64,000 nucleotides of DNA from Oceanobacillus jordanicus. Lineage in GTDB: Bacteria > Bacillota > Bacilli > Bacillales > Amphibacillaceae. The number at the start of each line of letters is the position of its first letter. Positions within the stretch are counted from its first letter, which is position 1. Below the pieces are notes generated by a model. That model was given only the letters and a program-made list of their open reading frames with translations. It did no database searches and was not told where the DNA came from. This document shows positions 8,635 through 17,815 of this stretch, in pieces. The position numbers were made by a program, and so were the translations under genes. The stretch lies in contig NZ_JAIFZM010000013.1 of NCBI RefSeq assembly GCF_022095695.1, forward strand, positions 1 to 64,000, given 5' to 3'.

Positions 8635-9006
8635 TTAACTATGTTTTATAAATAGTACCCTAATTAGATTCCATATAACTAATCCAGCCCCAAAGTATGC
8701 CAATAGCTGGAGTATTACTTTTAGAAAGAGACGGAACAATTCTGGTGAGAGTCCCAGCATAAAATAACTGGCAGATAGCATGATACAGAGAATTAAACTA
8801 ACCATTATATAACTTAGGAGATCGAACACACGGTTCGTAATAAACCATTTCACAGCCGGTCTTACCAATAGATAGCCGATAGCTAAACCAATTGTTACTA
8901 AAATATATAGATAACTCGAATCCTCTAGTTTACTTTCCTGCACATTTGTAATTATATTTAAGAACAATGCTATACTTCCTTCCATACTCTTTTTAGCATT
9001 GTCCAC
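8635..9006 (-). CDS. Small membrane protein, function unknown
   Basis: 123 residues with three clear hydrophobic segments (about 34-52, 62-84 and 92-118), and a polar N terminus. It begins with GTG at 9006; an ATG seven codons later is an alternative. No conserved catalytic or ligand pattern is visible and I do not recognise the family. It is convergent with ykyB and its downstream gene, and separated from the FbpB-like gene by about 60 bp on the same strand. Confidence 0.6.
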   Translation of the reverse strand: MDNAKKSMEGSIALFLNIITNVQESKLEDSSYLYILVTIGLAIGYLLVRPAVKWFITNRVFDLLSYIMVSLILCIMLSASYFMLGLSPELFRLFLKVILQLLAYFGAGLVIWNLIRVLFIKHS

Positions 9007-9065
9007 TAGTTTACCTAACTTTATACTTCACTTTCTTTAACTCTAGAGGTGAAAAATCCCCATCT

Positions 9066-9236
9066 TTATTCAGATTGTAAAGTCTTATTCTGGGCTCGTT
9101 CCTTCTTCAACATGACACTGTCAGACTGTCTTTTTTCCAAGCGGACTTCGATTTGCGATAACTCCCTTTTATCTTCCATAAGCTCTTGCTTATTTTGTTG
9201 AAAAAGTTGTTCGAAATTTAACGTTTTTGGTCGCAT
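9066..9236 (-). CDS. FbpB-like small basic protein
   Basis: 56 residues, too short for ordinary ORF cut-offs. The sequence MRPKTLNFEQLFQQNKQELM followed by EDKRELSQIEVRLEKR matches the pattern of the FbpB (Fur-regulated basic protein B) family. The B. subtilis member works with the small RNA FsrA in the iron-sparing response. Other Bacillaceae carry several paralogues of unknown role. A RBS AAGGAG lies eight bases before the ATG. No clear Fur box could be read upstream, so regulation by iron is not shown here. Confidence 0.75.
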   Translation of the reverse strand: MRPKTLNFEQLFQQNKQELMEDKRELSQIEVRLEKRQSDSVMLKKERAQNKTLQSE

Positions 9237-9349
9237 ATGATACACTCCTTCTAGTATTATATAAAAGTATACCCTATTTTAACTGAAGTAGATCTAAATT
9301 TTTTGAACATTTTATAACATTTGAAAAAATGACCATGCAGGAGGCTATA

Positions 9350-10501
9350 ATGGAACATATGTTGAACCAAAAACTTAAACAAATCGAAATATCTGGCATT
9401 AGGAAATTTTTTAATATGGTGGCGGATGAAGAGGATGTTATTTCTCTAACAATTGGACAACCTGACTTTCATACACCTGAACATATAAAACAGGCAGCAG
9501 TAAACGCATTGTCCTTAAACAAAACAGGTTATACACATAATGCTGGAATCCTTGAATTACGAAAGGCTATCGCTGCATATAATGAAGAGAAATATCATAT
9601 CAGCTATGATCCTGATAAGGAAATTATCGTTACTACTGGTGCTTCTCAAGCCATTGATATTACTTTTAGGGGGATTTTAAATAGTGGAGATGAAGTAATT
9701 TTACCAGGACCTATCTATCCGGGGTACGAGCCACTTATCACCCTAGCCGGGGCGAAAGCAGTTTATGCGGATACCACAAATGATGCATTTAAACTTACAA
9801 AAGAGAATCTGGTTCAACATATTACAGATAGAACGAAATGTGTTGTTCTTCCCTACCCTTCCAATCCAACTGGTGCTTCTTTTACCAAAGAGGAACTAAA
9901 CGAATTGGTGTCCGTATTAAAGGACAAAGATATTTTCATCTTGGCAGATGAAATTTATAGTGAATTAGTGTATGAAAGGCCACATTACTCTATCGCTTCG
10001 TTTGAATCAATTAGAGATAAAACAATTGTTATAAACGGCTTATCCAAGTCCCATTCGATGACAGGCTTTCGGATTGGTTATTTACTTGCACCATCATGGC
10101 TAGCAAAAGAATTATTAAAAGTACATCAGTACAATGTGTCTTGCGCATCATCCATAAGTCAATATGCTGCTCTTGAAGCATTAACAAATGGTAAAAATGA
10201 TACGCTAATTATGCAGGAAGCCTATAATGTAAGAAGAGAATATGTATATAAAAGGTTAGTGTCTATGGGGCTGTCTGTTAATAAACCTGAGGGTGCATTT
10301 TACTTCTTCCCTAAATTTCCCATGAAAGAAATGGACTCTTTTCAGCTCGGATTGGAGCTTGTTCGTAAAGGAAAGGTTGCTTTAGTGCCAGGTAGTAGCT
10401 TTTCAGTGGTTGGAGAAGGATATATGCGCTTATCTTACGCATATGATTTAGAAACAATTAAAAAAGCATTAGATCGATTAGAAGGATTTTTGCAAGTGTA
10501 A
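9350..10501 (+). CDS. patA: PLP-dependent aminotransferase A (PatA-like)
   Basis: 383 residues when started at the ATG seven bases after CAGGAGG; this gives MEHMLNQKLKQIEISGIRKF, the known PatA start. It is a fold-type I aminotransferase. The PLP lysine is Lys233 in NGLSKSHSMTG, with PYPSNPTG and ADEIYSEL as the other cofactor motifs. B. subtilis PatA acts in the N-acetyl-diaminopimelate pathway as N-acetyl-L,L-diaminopimelate aminotransferase. That makes it the missing middle step between DapH and YkuR, both encoded 7 kb upstream in this window. It is transcribed alone. Confidence 0.93.
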   Translation: MEHMLNQKLKQIEISGIRKFFNMVADEEDVISLTIGQPDFHTPEHIKQAAVNALSLNKTGYTHNAGILELRKAIAAYNEEKYHISYDPDKEIIVTTGASQAIDITFRGILNSGDEVILPGPIYPGYEPLITLAGAKAVYADTTNDAFKLTKENLVQHITDRTKCVVLPYPSNPTGASFTKEELNELVSVLKDKDIFILADEIYSELVYERPHYSIASFESIRDKTIVINGLSKSHSMTGFRIGYLLAPSWLAKELLKVHQYNVSCASSISQYAALEALTNGKNDTLIMQEAYNVRREYVYKRLVSMGLSVNKPEGAFYFFPKFPMKEMDSFQLGLELVRKGKVALVPGSSFSVVGEGYMRLSYAYDLETIKKALDRLEGFLQV

Positions 10502-10513
10502 GGAAAGGGGCAT

Positions 10514-10690
10514 CTAGTCGGCTTTACGAGAACTTTGCTTTTTCATATTGTCATAGAGATTCAGTAGGCGATCAAGTTCTTGACTGATTGCTACTGACTC
10601 TAAATTTGTGAAACCTTTTTCCAGAGCGACTTCGGTCATTTTTTTACGCAGAAATTCAATACGTTTTAAGAGTTTGTCTAATGCACACAT
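10514..10690 (-). CDS. Spo0E-family aspartyl-phosphate phosphatase
   Basis: 58 residues, below usual ORF cut-offs. It has the Spo0E-family signature SQELDRLLNLY (residues 36-46) preceded by the first helix KRIEFLRKKM. Spo0E-type phosphatases remove the phosphate from Spo0A~P and so hold back sporulation. Which paralogue this is cannot be told from length alone. The ATG is 16 bases from an AAGGGGG site, an unusually long spacing, so translation may be weak. Confidence 0.78.
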   Translation of the reverse strand: MCALDKLLKRIEFLRKKMTEVALEKGFTNLESVAISQELDRLLNLYDNMKKQSSRKAD

Positions 10691-10893
10691 TATCGTAGTT
10701 TGTCTGCCCCCTTCTATGTTAATTTACTTTACTTTAGCATAAATTTACAGATTGTGACAAGTTATTTTATACCACATTGTTTATAGGGTATAATATTTTT
10801 CCTTGTCATAAACTACAGCAGTTTTGAAACTCGATAACAATTGCTTACTATGCTACTATTATAGAGAAATGTATTTTGGAAAGGATGTCTTCG

Positions 10894-11418
10894 GTGACCG
10901 AACGAAAAAAGAAAAATGAATGGTTCGAATGGGCCAAAGCCATCATTATAGCTGTTTTAATAGCTCTTTTTTTACGTACTTTCTTATTTGCGACATCCAT
11001 AGTCGATGGGGAAAGTATGGATCCTACTTTGAAGGATGGGGAAAGAGTAATCTTTAATAAGTTTGTTTACCTCGTTGGTGACCCAGAACGTGGAGATATT
11101 GTCATCATCGAAAGGCCCCTAAAAAACTATGTGAAACGAGTTATTGGATTGCCTGGAGATACAATTGAAATAAATGGTAGTAGCCTATATATAAATGGGG
11201 AAAAATACGAGCAAACATTTCTTAGTGAAGAAGCAGAAATGCAAACCGGAAGCTATGGACCAATCGAGGTCCCTGAGGACAATTACTTTGTAATGGGAGA
11301 TAATCGTGCGATCAGTAAAGATAGTAGAAATGGCCTTGGCTTTATTGAGGAAGATAATATTATTGGCAGATCAGAATTAATCATCTTCCCATTCGATGAA
11401 TGGTCGCTAACTAGGTAA
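10894..11418 (+). CDS. sipS: Type I signal peptidase (SipS/SipT type)
   Basis: 174 residues from the GTG that lies eight bases after AAAGGA; an in-frame ATG at 10885 is too close to that site. It cleaves signal peptides of exported preproteins at the outer membrane face. One N-terminal membrane segment (residues 13-33) anchors it. The catalytic dyad is Ser41 in DGESMDPT and Lys81 in YVKRVIGLPGD. The GDNR...SRNGLG box near the C terminus is the usual third motif. Single membrane segment and length fit the Gram-positive P-type. It stands alone with its own terminator. Confidence 0.92.
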   Translation: MTERKKKNEWFEWAKAIIIAVLIALFLRTFLFATSIVDGESMDPTLKDGERVIFNKFVYLVGDPERGDIVIIERPLKNYVKRVIGLPGDTIEINGSSLYINGEKYEQTFLSEEAEMQTGSYGPIEVPEDNYFVMGDNRAISKDSRNGLGFIEEDNIIGRSELIIFPFDEWSLTR

Positions 11419-11460
11419 AGCACTGTGGGTTCAGCTACAATAACTTCCCATATTTCTCTA

Positions 11461-11491
11461 AAAAGACAGACAAGCAGTCTGTCTTTTTTTA
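11461..11491 (+). terminator. Terminator after sipS
   Basis: AAAGACAGAC pairs with GTCTGTCTTT across a short loop and is followed by TTTT. It is 43 bp past the sipS stop. Confidence 0.85.
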
Positions 11492-11572
11492 TCTTTCATT
11501 GTCATATAAACAAAATCCAATATTCATTAATAGGATACCAAAACAAACAATCCCAAATACTGCTTCAAGCAT
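11489..11572 (-). CDS. Possible 27-residue membrane peptide
   Basis: A frame of 27 codons (MLEAVFGIVCFGILLMNIGF...) starts nine bases after GCAGGGGG. It is nearly all hydrophobic, one membrane segment ending in LYDNER. It ends against the sipS terminator, which on this strand has no good T-run. Length gives little statistical support; the ribosome site is the only positive sign. Confidence 0.32.
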   Translation of the reverse strand: MLEAVFGIVCFGILLMNIGFCLYDNER

Positions 11573-11731
11573 GCTTATGCACCCCCTGCCCCAAATCTTC
11601 TTTCGATCATATCACCTATTTGTTACCCTTTCATCATATCAATATCTTCTCCCTAAATAAAGCAAAAATGTGATAAAATAAAGTAGTATATTTTCATTTG
11701 ACAAACTTCGAGAGATTTTGGGAGGCACATA

Positions 11732-12892
11732 ATGCTACACTGCCCTTATTGCGGATCATCTATAAAAAGCGACGAACATTACTGTATTACTTGTGGGGGA
11801 AAACTTCCTCTTGATATAAATGAGCGATTTATAACTTCAAAAAAATTCAACAAATTTTGGTTGCTTCCTCTTTCTGTTTTTTTCGTGATACTTCTTTTTT
11901 CTGGATTACTCTATCTAATCCTGGAAAATAAGACGAATGAAGCGCAGGCATTATACGCCGAGGGTGAAGAACTTGTATTAAAAGGGGATTACGCAAAAGC
12001 TAATGAAACATTTGAAACTGTCCTAGAGTACAAGCCACATTTCACGCAGGCAGAGATTTCACTGAGTTTCTTAAGTAAAGCGATTCAGGCAGAATCTTCC
12101 CTAGAAAAGGCTGAAAAGCTGTTAGAAGAAGATAAATACCAAGAGGCCCTTTCTCTTATTAATGATTCAGAGAGCGATCTAAATACCTTTAATGGTCCTG
12201 GAATAAATAAATTGATTTCTGACATAGGTGCAACAAGAAATAATATAAAGCTTGAACAAATAAAGAATGTACTGAACAAAGAATCTAACATTGATGAATT
12301 AAAAATATTACTGTGGGATGCTGAGGCAATAGATAGTACGGAAGCTAATACTATTACCACAAGCATTCGAGAGCAAATAGTAGATTATACGTATACGAAA
12401 GCGAATGAACAATTAAACAGCAAGCAATTTAATGATGCTCAGATTATCGTGGAAGACGGGCTGAAATATGCCCCCGACTCAGAGAAACTTCGGAGTCTTA
12501 AGACAACAATAGACAAGGAACAAGTGGCTTTCGAAACGGCCCAAGAGCAAAGAATTGAGCAGGCTATGACAACTGCTGAAGAGGAAAGGCAGTTGAATGA
12601 AACGGATGCAATTGAACTGGTTGAAGTTGACCTATCAAAGGACGAACAAGGTAAACTTGTTGTACAAGGTGAAGTAAAAAGCGTCGCAACCATTCCTGTA
12701 AATTCCGTTTTAATCAATTATTCTCTTGCAACAAAGGAAGGAAACGAAATACTAACAAACGAAGTGTTTGTCTTTCCGGATAAATTATACCCCGGTGAAA
12801 CAGGTAAGTTTGAATATACTCATTTCGACATAGATGAAAAAGGAAAAGATCTGAATATTGAGGTTCAGAAAATTACTTGGTACACAGACTGA
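11732..12892 (+). CDS. Zinc-ribbon, membrane-anchored TPR-like protein
   Basis: 386 residues. The N terminus is a zinc ribbon with Cys4-x2-Cys7 and Cys18-x2-Cys21 (HCPYCGSS, YCITCGG). A membrane segment follows at about 42-64. The extracellular part has TPR-like helical repeats (ALYAEGEELVLKGDYAKANE at 70-89 and similar near 135 and 235), a charged coiled stretch, then a beta-rich C-terminal domain from about residue 290 (VDLSKDEQGKLVVQGEVKSV) resembling FxLYD-type domains. The zinc ribbon would be cytoplasmic. It is followed 15 bp later by an HtrA-like protease gene, so the two probably act together on the cell surface. Named function unknown. Confidence 0.8.
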   Translation: MLHCPYCGSSIKSDEHYCITCGGKLPLDINERFITSKKFNKFWLLPLSVFFVILLFSGLLYLILENKTNEAQALYAEGEELVLKGDYAKANETFETVLEYKPHFTQAEISLSFLSKAIQAESSLEKAEKLLEEDKYQEALSLINDSESDLNTFNGPGINKLISDIGATRNNIKLEQIKNVLNKESNIDELKILLWDAEAIDSTEANTITTSIREQIVDYTYTKANEQLNSKQFNDAQIIVEDGLKYAPDSEKLRSLKTTIDKEQVAFETAQEQRIEQAMTTAEEERQLNETDAIELVEVDLSKDEQGKLVVQGEVKSVATIPVNSVLINYSLATKEGNEILTNEVFVFPDKLYPGETGKFEYTHFDIDEKGKDLNIEVQKITWYTD

Positions 12893-12916
12893 CTTCCCCC
12901 AAAAGAGGTGTTTTTA

Positions 12917-14056
12917 TTGCATAAAAAGAAATATCTTCCTATCATCCTTTCCGTGTTGTTACTCACGATAGGAATTGTACTTTGTGTTTTAATGTACAAT
13001 AGTTGGAATGATGAAGAACTCTCTGTTAACAACCCTACTATTAACAAAGTTAACGTTAATGAAGAAACACTAGATCTTAAATCCATTATTCATGAGGCTG
13101 AAAAAAACGTTATTCAAATAGAAGCGCAAAATGACGAAAGTACGCTTACAGGTTCTGGATTCTTATTTAATGAAAAAGGAGATATAATAACGAATGCCCA
13201 CGTAATTCGTGATGCAGATACCATATATGTTAGAACGGCTAACGCACAAATATATCCTGCTGCTGTTGTTGGCATTGGTGAAAGTCTTGACGTTGCTGTT
13301 ATCCGGGTACCACAGCTCGCCGGCAAAAATTATTTAGAAGTGGAAAAAGATCTTAATGCGGAGATTGGTGATGAAATTATTGCCCTGGGTAGTCCTCATG
13401 GTTTTCAAAATACCGTGACACTTGGAATCATTTCCGGTGCAGAGCGCAATTTCTCAGTTGATGGCTTTGATTACTCTAATGTATATCAAATCTCTGCTCA
13501 AATCACCCACGGCAATAGTGGGGGCCCTTTAATTCATAGAAATACAGGAAAAGTAGTTGGAATTAATTCTGTAGGTACAGAGGATGGTACCATCGGATTT
13601 AGCATCCCGACAAATGAAGTAATCGGTGACATAGAAAAGTGGTCAAATGAGGCCCAGAATGAGAATTTAGAGTTTACAAGCACAACAGATATTATTGACA
13701 CAAACACCCCTGAACAATTTATGGAGGATGCAGAGTACCTGATTGACTATTTCCTGGAAAGTATTGATATAAGAGATTATGTTAATGCATATACACTGCT
13801 GGGGAGTAATATGCAATCCCAAACCTCTTACCAAGACTTTCGTGAAGAGTACATTCATATCGTAAAGTTAGAGTATAGCGATCTAACTAGCAATGTAACC
13901 GAGACGAATACAGTCAAAACAACCGTAGAAGTTGAAATTGAGAGCAAACTAGAAAATAAAGAGAAGACGGAAATGAAGAAACATACTTTTGAATTTATTA
14001 CGGATTATGAAAATGACCAATTAAAAATTGTAGAAATTATCGATAATACAGATTAA
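12917..14056 (+). CDS. Membrane-anchored trypsin-like serine protease (HtrA-like, no PDZ)
   Basis: 379 residues from a TTG six bases after AGAGGTG. One N-terminal membrane segment (about 7-26) anchors it outside the cell. The catalytic triad is complete: His95 (TNAHVI), Asp125 (SLDVAV) and Ser201 (HGNSGGPL). HtrA/DegP proteases normally end in PDZ domains. Here the protease domain is followed instead by about 130 residues with no PDZ motifs (from about 235), resembling a TcaA/NTF2-like stalk domain in its alpha-beta pattern (YFLESIDIRDYVNAYTLL). It forms an operon with the zinc-ribbon/TPR protein upstream and ends at a terminator. Confidence 0.87.
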   Translation: MHKKKYLPIILSVLLLTIGIVLCVLMYNSWNDEELSVNNPTINKVNVNEETLDLKSIIHEAEKNVIQIEAQNDESTLTGSGFLFNEKGDIITNAHVIRDADTIYVRTANAQIYPAAVVGIGESLDVAVIRVPQLAGKNYLEVEKDLNAEIGDEIIALGSPHGFQNTVTLGIISGAERNFSVDGFDYSNVYQISAQITHGNSGGPLIHRNTGKVVGINSVGTEDGTIGFSIPTNEVIGDIEKWSNEAQNENLEFTSTTDIIDTNTPEQFMEDAEYLIDYFLESIDIRDYVNAYTLLGSNMQSQTSYQDFREEYIHIVKLEYSDLTSNVTETNTVKTTVEVEIESKLENKEKTEMKKHTFEFITDYENDQLKIVEIIDNTD

Positions 14057-14070
14057 TAATTCCTCTCACT

Positions 14071-14107
14071 AACCTGTTACCTTCCTGTGGTAGCAGGTTT
14101 ATTTTTT
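14071..14107 (+). terminator. Terminator after protease operon
   Basis: AACCTGTTACC pairs with GGTAGCAGGTT and is followed by TATTTTTT, 15 bp past the stop codon. Confidence 0.85.
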
Positions 14108-14126
14108 GAACTGGGCATTCGTCTAT

Positions 14127-14153
14127 ACAATTCTAAACGATATACATATAGTA
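14127..14153 (+). promoter_or_regulatory. Sigma-K-like promoter of the YjcZ-type gene
   Basis: AC, 16 bases, then CATATAGTA fits AC-N16/17-CATANNNTA. It lies 30 bp before the start of a YjcZ-family peptide, a family known from late sporulation. Confidence 0.65.
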
Positions 14154-14182
14154 AACTGTAAGAACAAGGGGAGGTGAAAAGA

Positions 14183-14311
14183 ATGGGTTACGGCTATGGC
14201 GGATTCGGCGGCGCTGGTTGTGGCGGCGGTAGTGGTTATGGAAATAACTTTGCACTAATTGTAGTGCTTTTTATTCTTTTAATCATTGTAGGTGCAGCTT
14301 TTTATTGCTAA
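14183..14311 (+). CDS. YjcZ-family sporulation peptide
   Basis: 42 residues: a Gly/Tyr-rich head ([20 protein letters not shown]), then one membrane segment ([20 protein letters not shown]). This two-part layout is the hallmark of the YjcZ/CotH-locus class of small sporulation proteins in Bacillaceae. A ribosome site GGGAGGTG precedes the ATG by about seven bases. A sigma-K-like promoter lies upstream and a perfect terminator downstream. Confidence 0.88.
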   Translation: MGYGYGGFGGAGCGGGSGYGNNFALIVVLFILLIIVGAAFYC

Positions 14312-14317
14312 TTAAAC

Positions 14318-14360
14318 AACAAGCTTGCGCTATTTCATTAATAGCGCAAGCTTGTTTTTC
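14318..14360. terminator. Perfect bidirectional terminator
   Basis: A 17 bp perfect stem (AACAAGCTTGCGCTATT and its complement) with a 5 nt loop is followed by TTTTTC. It separates the YjcZ gene (+) from the converging GGDEF-EAL gene (-). Confidence 0.92.
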
Positions 14361-16301
14361 TTATCCTGCTGTTAACAATTGAATTAGCTTTGCTGGTGGT
14401 AAAGGTTTACTAAAATAATATCCTTGCATTTCATCACATTTTTCTTCCCTGAGAAATTCAATCTGTTCATGTGTTTCTACTCCCTCAGCAATTACTTTCA
14501 TATTTAAGGAATGTGACATATGTATAATTGATTTTACGATGGCTTTATTTTGCTTTTGTGAAGCATCCATAAACGTCTTATCAATCTTTAACTTCGTAAC
14601 TGGAAACACACTTAAATATCGTAATGATGAGTAACCTGTTCCAAAATCATCAATGGAGACAAGGACTCCAAGCTCCCTTAATTGCTGTAAAGTGTTAAGA
14701 ATGTAGTGCTCGTTTGTCATTGCCATACTTTCTGTGATTTCTAGTTCTAAATATTTTGGATCCAGCCCCGTTTCCTTTAAGGTATTCTTTATTTTGGTAA
14801 CGAGGTTTTTTTGGTGAAACTGTTTCGCTGACAAATTAACACTTACAATAACAGGGTCATACCCTTTTCCCTGTAAAAGTTTATTTTGCCTACAGGCTTC
14901 GTACATAACCCAGTCACCAATTTCTATTATCAGCCCTGTTCGTTCGGCAAGCGAAATAAAATCTAATGGTGGAATATACCCTTTTTCTGGATGATTCCAG
15001 CGAAGCAATGCTTCCATCCCGACTATTCCCCCTGTAAGCAAATTTTTCTGGGGCTGATAATGTAATTCAAACTGTTCTTTTTGTAGAGCTTTCCGTAAGT
15101 CACTTTCCATTGTAAGCATTGATTTAAAGTTCTCAGAAATAGATGTTTCAAACATTTTATAATTATTACGGTGTTTTTCCTTAATTACATGCATCGCAGA
15201 TTGAGCGTGAGTCAGCAATGCCTCTGGTGATTTTCCGTTATTCGGATAGACGCTGATTCCAATACTAATAGACGTATAAATGTCATGTTCTCCAATTTTG
15301 ACAGGACTCTCAAATTCCACAATTAGATCTTCAGCAAGTTTTACGGTATGCTCCTTTGCCTTTATCCCATTTTGAAGTAAAAGAAATTCATCCCCGCCTA
15401 TTCTTGCAATGAACGTATCAGGCCCTAGAAAAGATTTCAATTTATCGCTTATTGCTTTTAATAACTTATCCCCAAAAGAATAACCAAGCGTTTCATTTAT
15501 CTCTTTGAAATAATCAATATCAAGAAAATACACAGCAAGCTGCTCTTCTCCTAATTTCTTAGACTTATTGATTGCTTCATCAAGTATTTTCATAAAAAAG
15601 TTTCGGTTTGGAAGATCTGTCAGCTCATCATAATATGCCATGTATTCGATTCGCTTTTCATTTTTCACCTGGTCTGTAACGTTTTTAATAAGAAAGATCC
15701 GGGCGCCCTCTTTGCCGTGATAGCTAGAATAATCTAATACTTGAATATAAACCGGAGAGCCGTTGCTCTTTTTCCCTGCCAGAATCCCGCTCTCGGTTCC
15801 CTTCCACCACTCCGCGTCTATTGTTCCTTTATTAAGCTGTAAAAGTTCGCCAAGTCGAATCGATTTAAGTTGGATACGGGAATACTGAAAAATCGTTGCA
15901 AACGATTCATTACAATCTATAATTTTGTCGCCGTCGAGGATAAGTAATCCTTCGCTTTCTTTTACTGTATCTTTAATTTGGAACGTTCCTCCACCCGGTA
16001 GCTCGAGGGGCTTAAGAACAATTCCATAGGTGTCCTCTTTTAAGGAAACACACTTGGCTTCAAGAAAGGTTGCATGATCTCGTTTAAGTGGCAAAATACA
16101 GGTACAATTTACTGCCGCTTTCATTTTTTCGAAATCAAAGTAGTCATTTAGGTTAGCTAAAACGTTGTCTTTATTACAGCCTATTAACTTATATGCCGCG
16201 TTGGTCCCTGCCAAAAGCGTGCCACTATGATCAACAAACATTATGGGCTCGTTTAAACTGGATAGCAAATTTTGATTAAATGGAAAAAAAGTGTTTTCCA
16301 T
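14361..16301 (-). CDS. PAS-GGDEF-EAL cyclic-di-GMP protein
   Basis: 646 residues. Two PAS-like regions (about 10-60 and 110-205) precede a GGDEF domain with an intact RIGGDEFLLL motif (302-306) and an EAL domain with intact MEALLRW (EAL at 430-432) and DDFGTGYSS. Both diguanylate cyclase and phosphodiesterase residues look preserved, so either activity may be present; in hybrids one often regulates the other. There is no membrane segment, so it is probably cytoplasmic and tuned by its PAS inputs. The next gene upstream on the same strand (18 bp away) is a K+ uptake subunit, perhaps co-transcribed. Confidence 0.92.
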   Translation of the reverse strand: MENTFFPFNQNLLSSLNEPIMFVDHSGTLLAGTNAAYKLIGCNKDNVLANLNDYFDFEKMKAAVNCTCILPLKRDHATFLEAKCVSLKEDTYGIVLKPLELPGGGTFQIKDTVKESEGLLILDGDKIIDCNESFATIFQYSRIQLKSIRLGELLQLNKGTIDAEWWKGTESGILAGKKSNGSPVYIQVLDYSSYHGKEGARIFLIKNVTDQVKNEKRIEYMAYYDELTDLPNRNFFMKILDEAINKSKKLGEEQLAVYFLDIDYFKEINETLGYSFGDKLLKAISDKLKSFLGPDTFIARIGGDEFLLLQNGIKAKEHTVKLAEDLIVEFESPVKIGEHDIYTSISIGISVYPNNGKSPEALLTHAQSAMHVIKEKHRNNYKMFETSISENFKSMLTMESDLRKALQKEQFELHYQPQKNLLTGGIVGMEALLRWNHPEKGYIPPLDFISLAERTGLIIEIGDWVMYEACRQNKLLQGKGYDPVIVSVNLSAKQFHQKNLVTKIKNTLKETGLDPKYLELEITESMAMTNEHYILNTLQQLRELGVLVSIDDFGTGYSSLRYLSVFPVTKLKIDKTFMDASQKQNKAIVKSIIHMSHSLNMKVIAEGVETHEQIEFLREEKCDEMQGYYFSKPLPPAKLIQLLTAG

Positions 16302-16319
16302 AGTAATGCTCCCTCCATC

Positions 16320-17684
16320 TTAGCCAATGATAATTTTCTCTTTAGGATAACGATACTTACCGCTTCTTTTTCTATTTTTAAAAGTAAATAATAATGTAAT
16401 GATCCCTACGCGCCCTATGAACATTAACAACATCAGAATCACTTTGCTAATTGGCTGCAAATCGCTGGTGATACCTAAAGATAGCCCAACCGTACCAAAT
16501 GCGGAAGTTACTTCATATAATATTTGGGATAGAGAGAACGGTTCAATGATTGACATGATCATCATGGAAAGGAACACAATAACGATAGCCATTAGTGCTA
16601 CTGCAACAGCTTTAATTAGGTCTTCATCATACACTTCTCTTTTGAAAATGCGAATACTGCTTCCACCACGGGCGTATGTAATGATAAAAATGACCACAAG
16701 AGCAAAGGTTGTTGTCCTGATCCCGCCTCCCGCACTACTAGGAGAAGCACCGATAAACATGAGCAAGGACATAAATAGATGATTGGACTCTGTTAATTGT
16801 GTGACATCCATTGTCGCCAATCCCCCACTTCGCGTTGTGACCGACTGAAACAATGCGTAAAAGAAAGACTCGTGCCAAGATTTATCAGCAAAAAAGTGAT
16901 TAAAATCAAGAATATAGATGAACAAAGCACCGACAACTACGAGTATTGAGAAGGTAAATGTTGTCAGCTTTGTATACAAACTAAACCGTATCCTTTTTCT
17001 ATTTTCTTCTTTTTCGAACAGATATTCTTTTACCTCGATGAGGACAGGAAAACCAATCGCTCCAAAAATAATGAGAAGAATATTAATGAATTGAACAAAA
17101 TAGTCATTACGATACGGGATTAGGGATTGACCTGTTATATCAAATCCACCATTGGTAATTGCACTAATTGTCCCAAAAAAGCCTTGTAGGTACGCTTCAC
17201 TAGGGTTCGGGAAATAACGCAAGAAATATGTACCCAACACCACAAATCCAATTAGTTCAATGGTAAGCAGCACGAAAACAATTTGCTTAATTAAACGGAC
17301 CATTCCTTCAAAAGTAGTTTGATTTTGATCCGCCATAATAAGCCGTCGCTCTTTCAATCCAATTTTTTTACCTAATAATAGCCAGATAAATGTACCAATA
17401 GCCATTACTCCTACTGCACCGAGCTGTAGAATAAAGGCTAAAACAAGAATACCTGGTGTACTCAGCGTGTCTGCTAAGGTAATAGTACTGAGCCCTGTAA
17501 CACTTAAGGCACTAACTGCAGTAAATAGTATATCAATAAATTCTACTCGTACATTCTCCTGGTATACAAAAGGTAGTGACATGAGAATAGTTGACACAAT
17601 TACTGCAAAGAAATAAAACACGAGCAACACCTGTACCGGTGATAATTTATTTATCCATTTAAAAAATGGACCCCAATAATTCAT
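16320..17684 (-). CDS. ktrB: Ktr/Trk-type potassium uptake channel subunit
   Basis: 454 residues, the usual length for KtrB/KtrD. It is the membrane subunit of a Ktr K+ uptake system that needs a cytoplasmic KtrA/KtrC partner, not encoded here. Four pore-loop repeats each keep the selectivity-filter glycine: SVTGLS (about residue 60), ITNGGFD (about 177), TTRSGGL (about 288) and SAFGTVG (about 395). Lack of a neighbouring ktrA suggests a KtrD-like orphan, but B versus D cannot be decided without alignment. Osmotic adaptation is its likely role. Confidence 0.87.
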   Translation of the reverse strand: MNYWGPFFKWINKLSPVQVLLVFYFFAVIVSTILMSLPFVYQENVRVEFIDILFTAVSALSVTGLSTITLADTLSTPGILVLAFILQLGAVGVMAIGTFIWLLLGKKIGLKERRLIMADQNQTTFEGMVRLIKQIVFVLLTIELIGFVVLGTYFLRYFPNPSEAYLQGFFGTISAITNGGFDITGQSLIPYRNDYFVQFINILLIIFGAIGFPVLIEVKEYLFEKEENRKRIRFSLYTKLTTFTFSILVVVGALFIYILDFNHFFADKSWHESFFYALFQSVTTRSGGLATMDVTQLTESNHLFMSLLMFIGASPSSAGGGIRTTTFALVVIFIITYARGGSSIRIFKREVYDEDLIKAVAVALMAIVIVFLSMMIMSIIEPFSLSQILYEVTSAFGTVGLSLGITSDLQPISKVILMLLMFIGRVGIITLLFTFKNRKRSGKYRYPKEKIIIG

Positions 17685-17815
17685 ACTTCCTAACTCCTAA
17701 CACTTAACTAATGCTTACTACGCCTTTAAAAGCTGTAATGTCACTAACATTATAACAGGCGGTGGTAAGAATTGCTTGCAATTTCGACAAATTCAGGCAT
17801 CCACCTAAGTCGGCA

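Noticed and set aside
8453-8638. 61-residue plus frame
   Set aside because: No ribosome site, overlaps the 3' end of the minus-strand membrane protein, and the composition is that of non-coding sequence.
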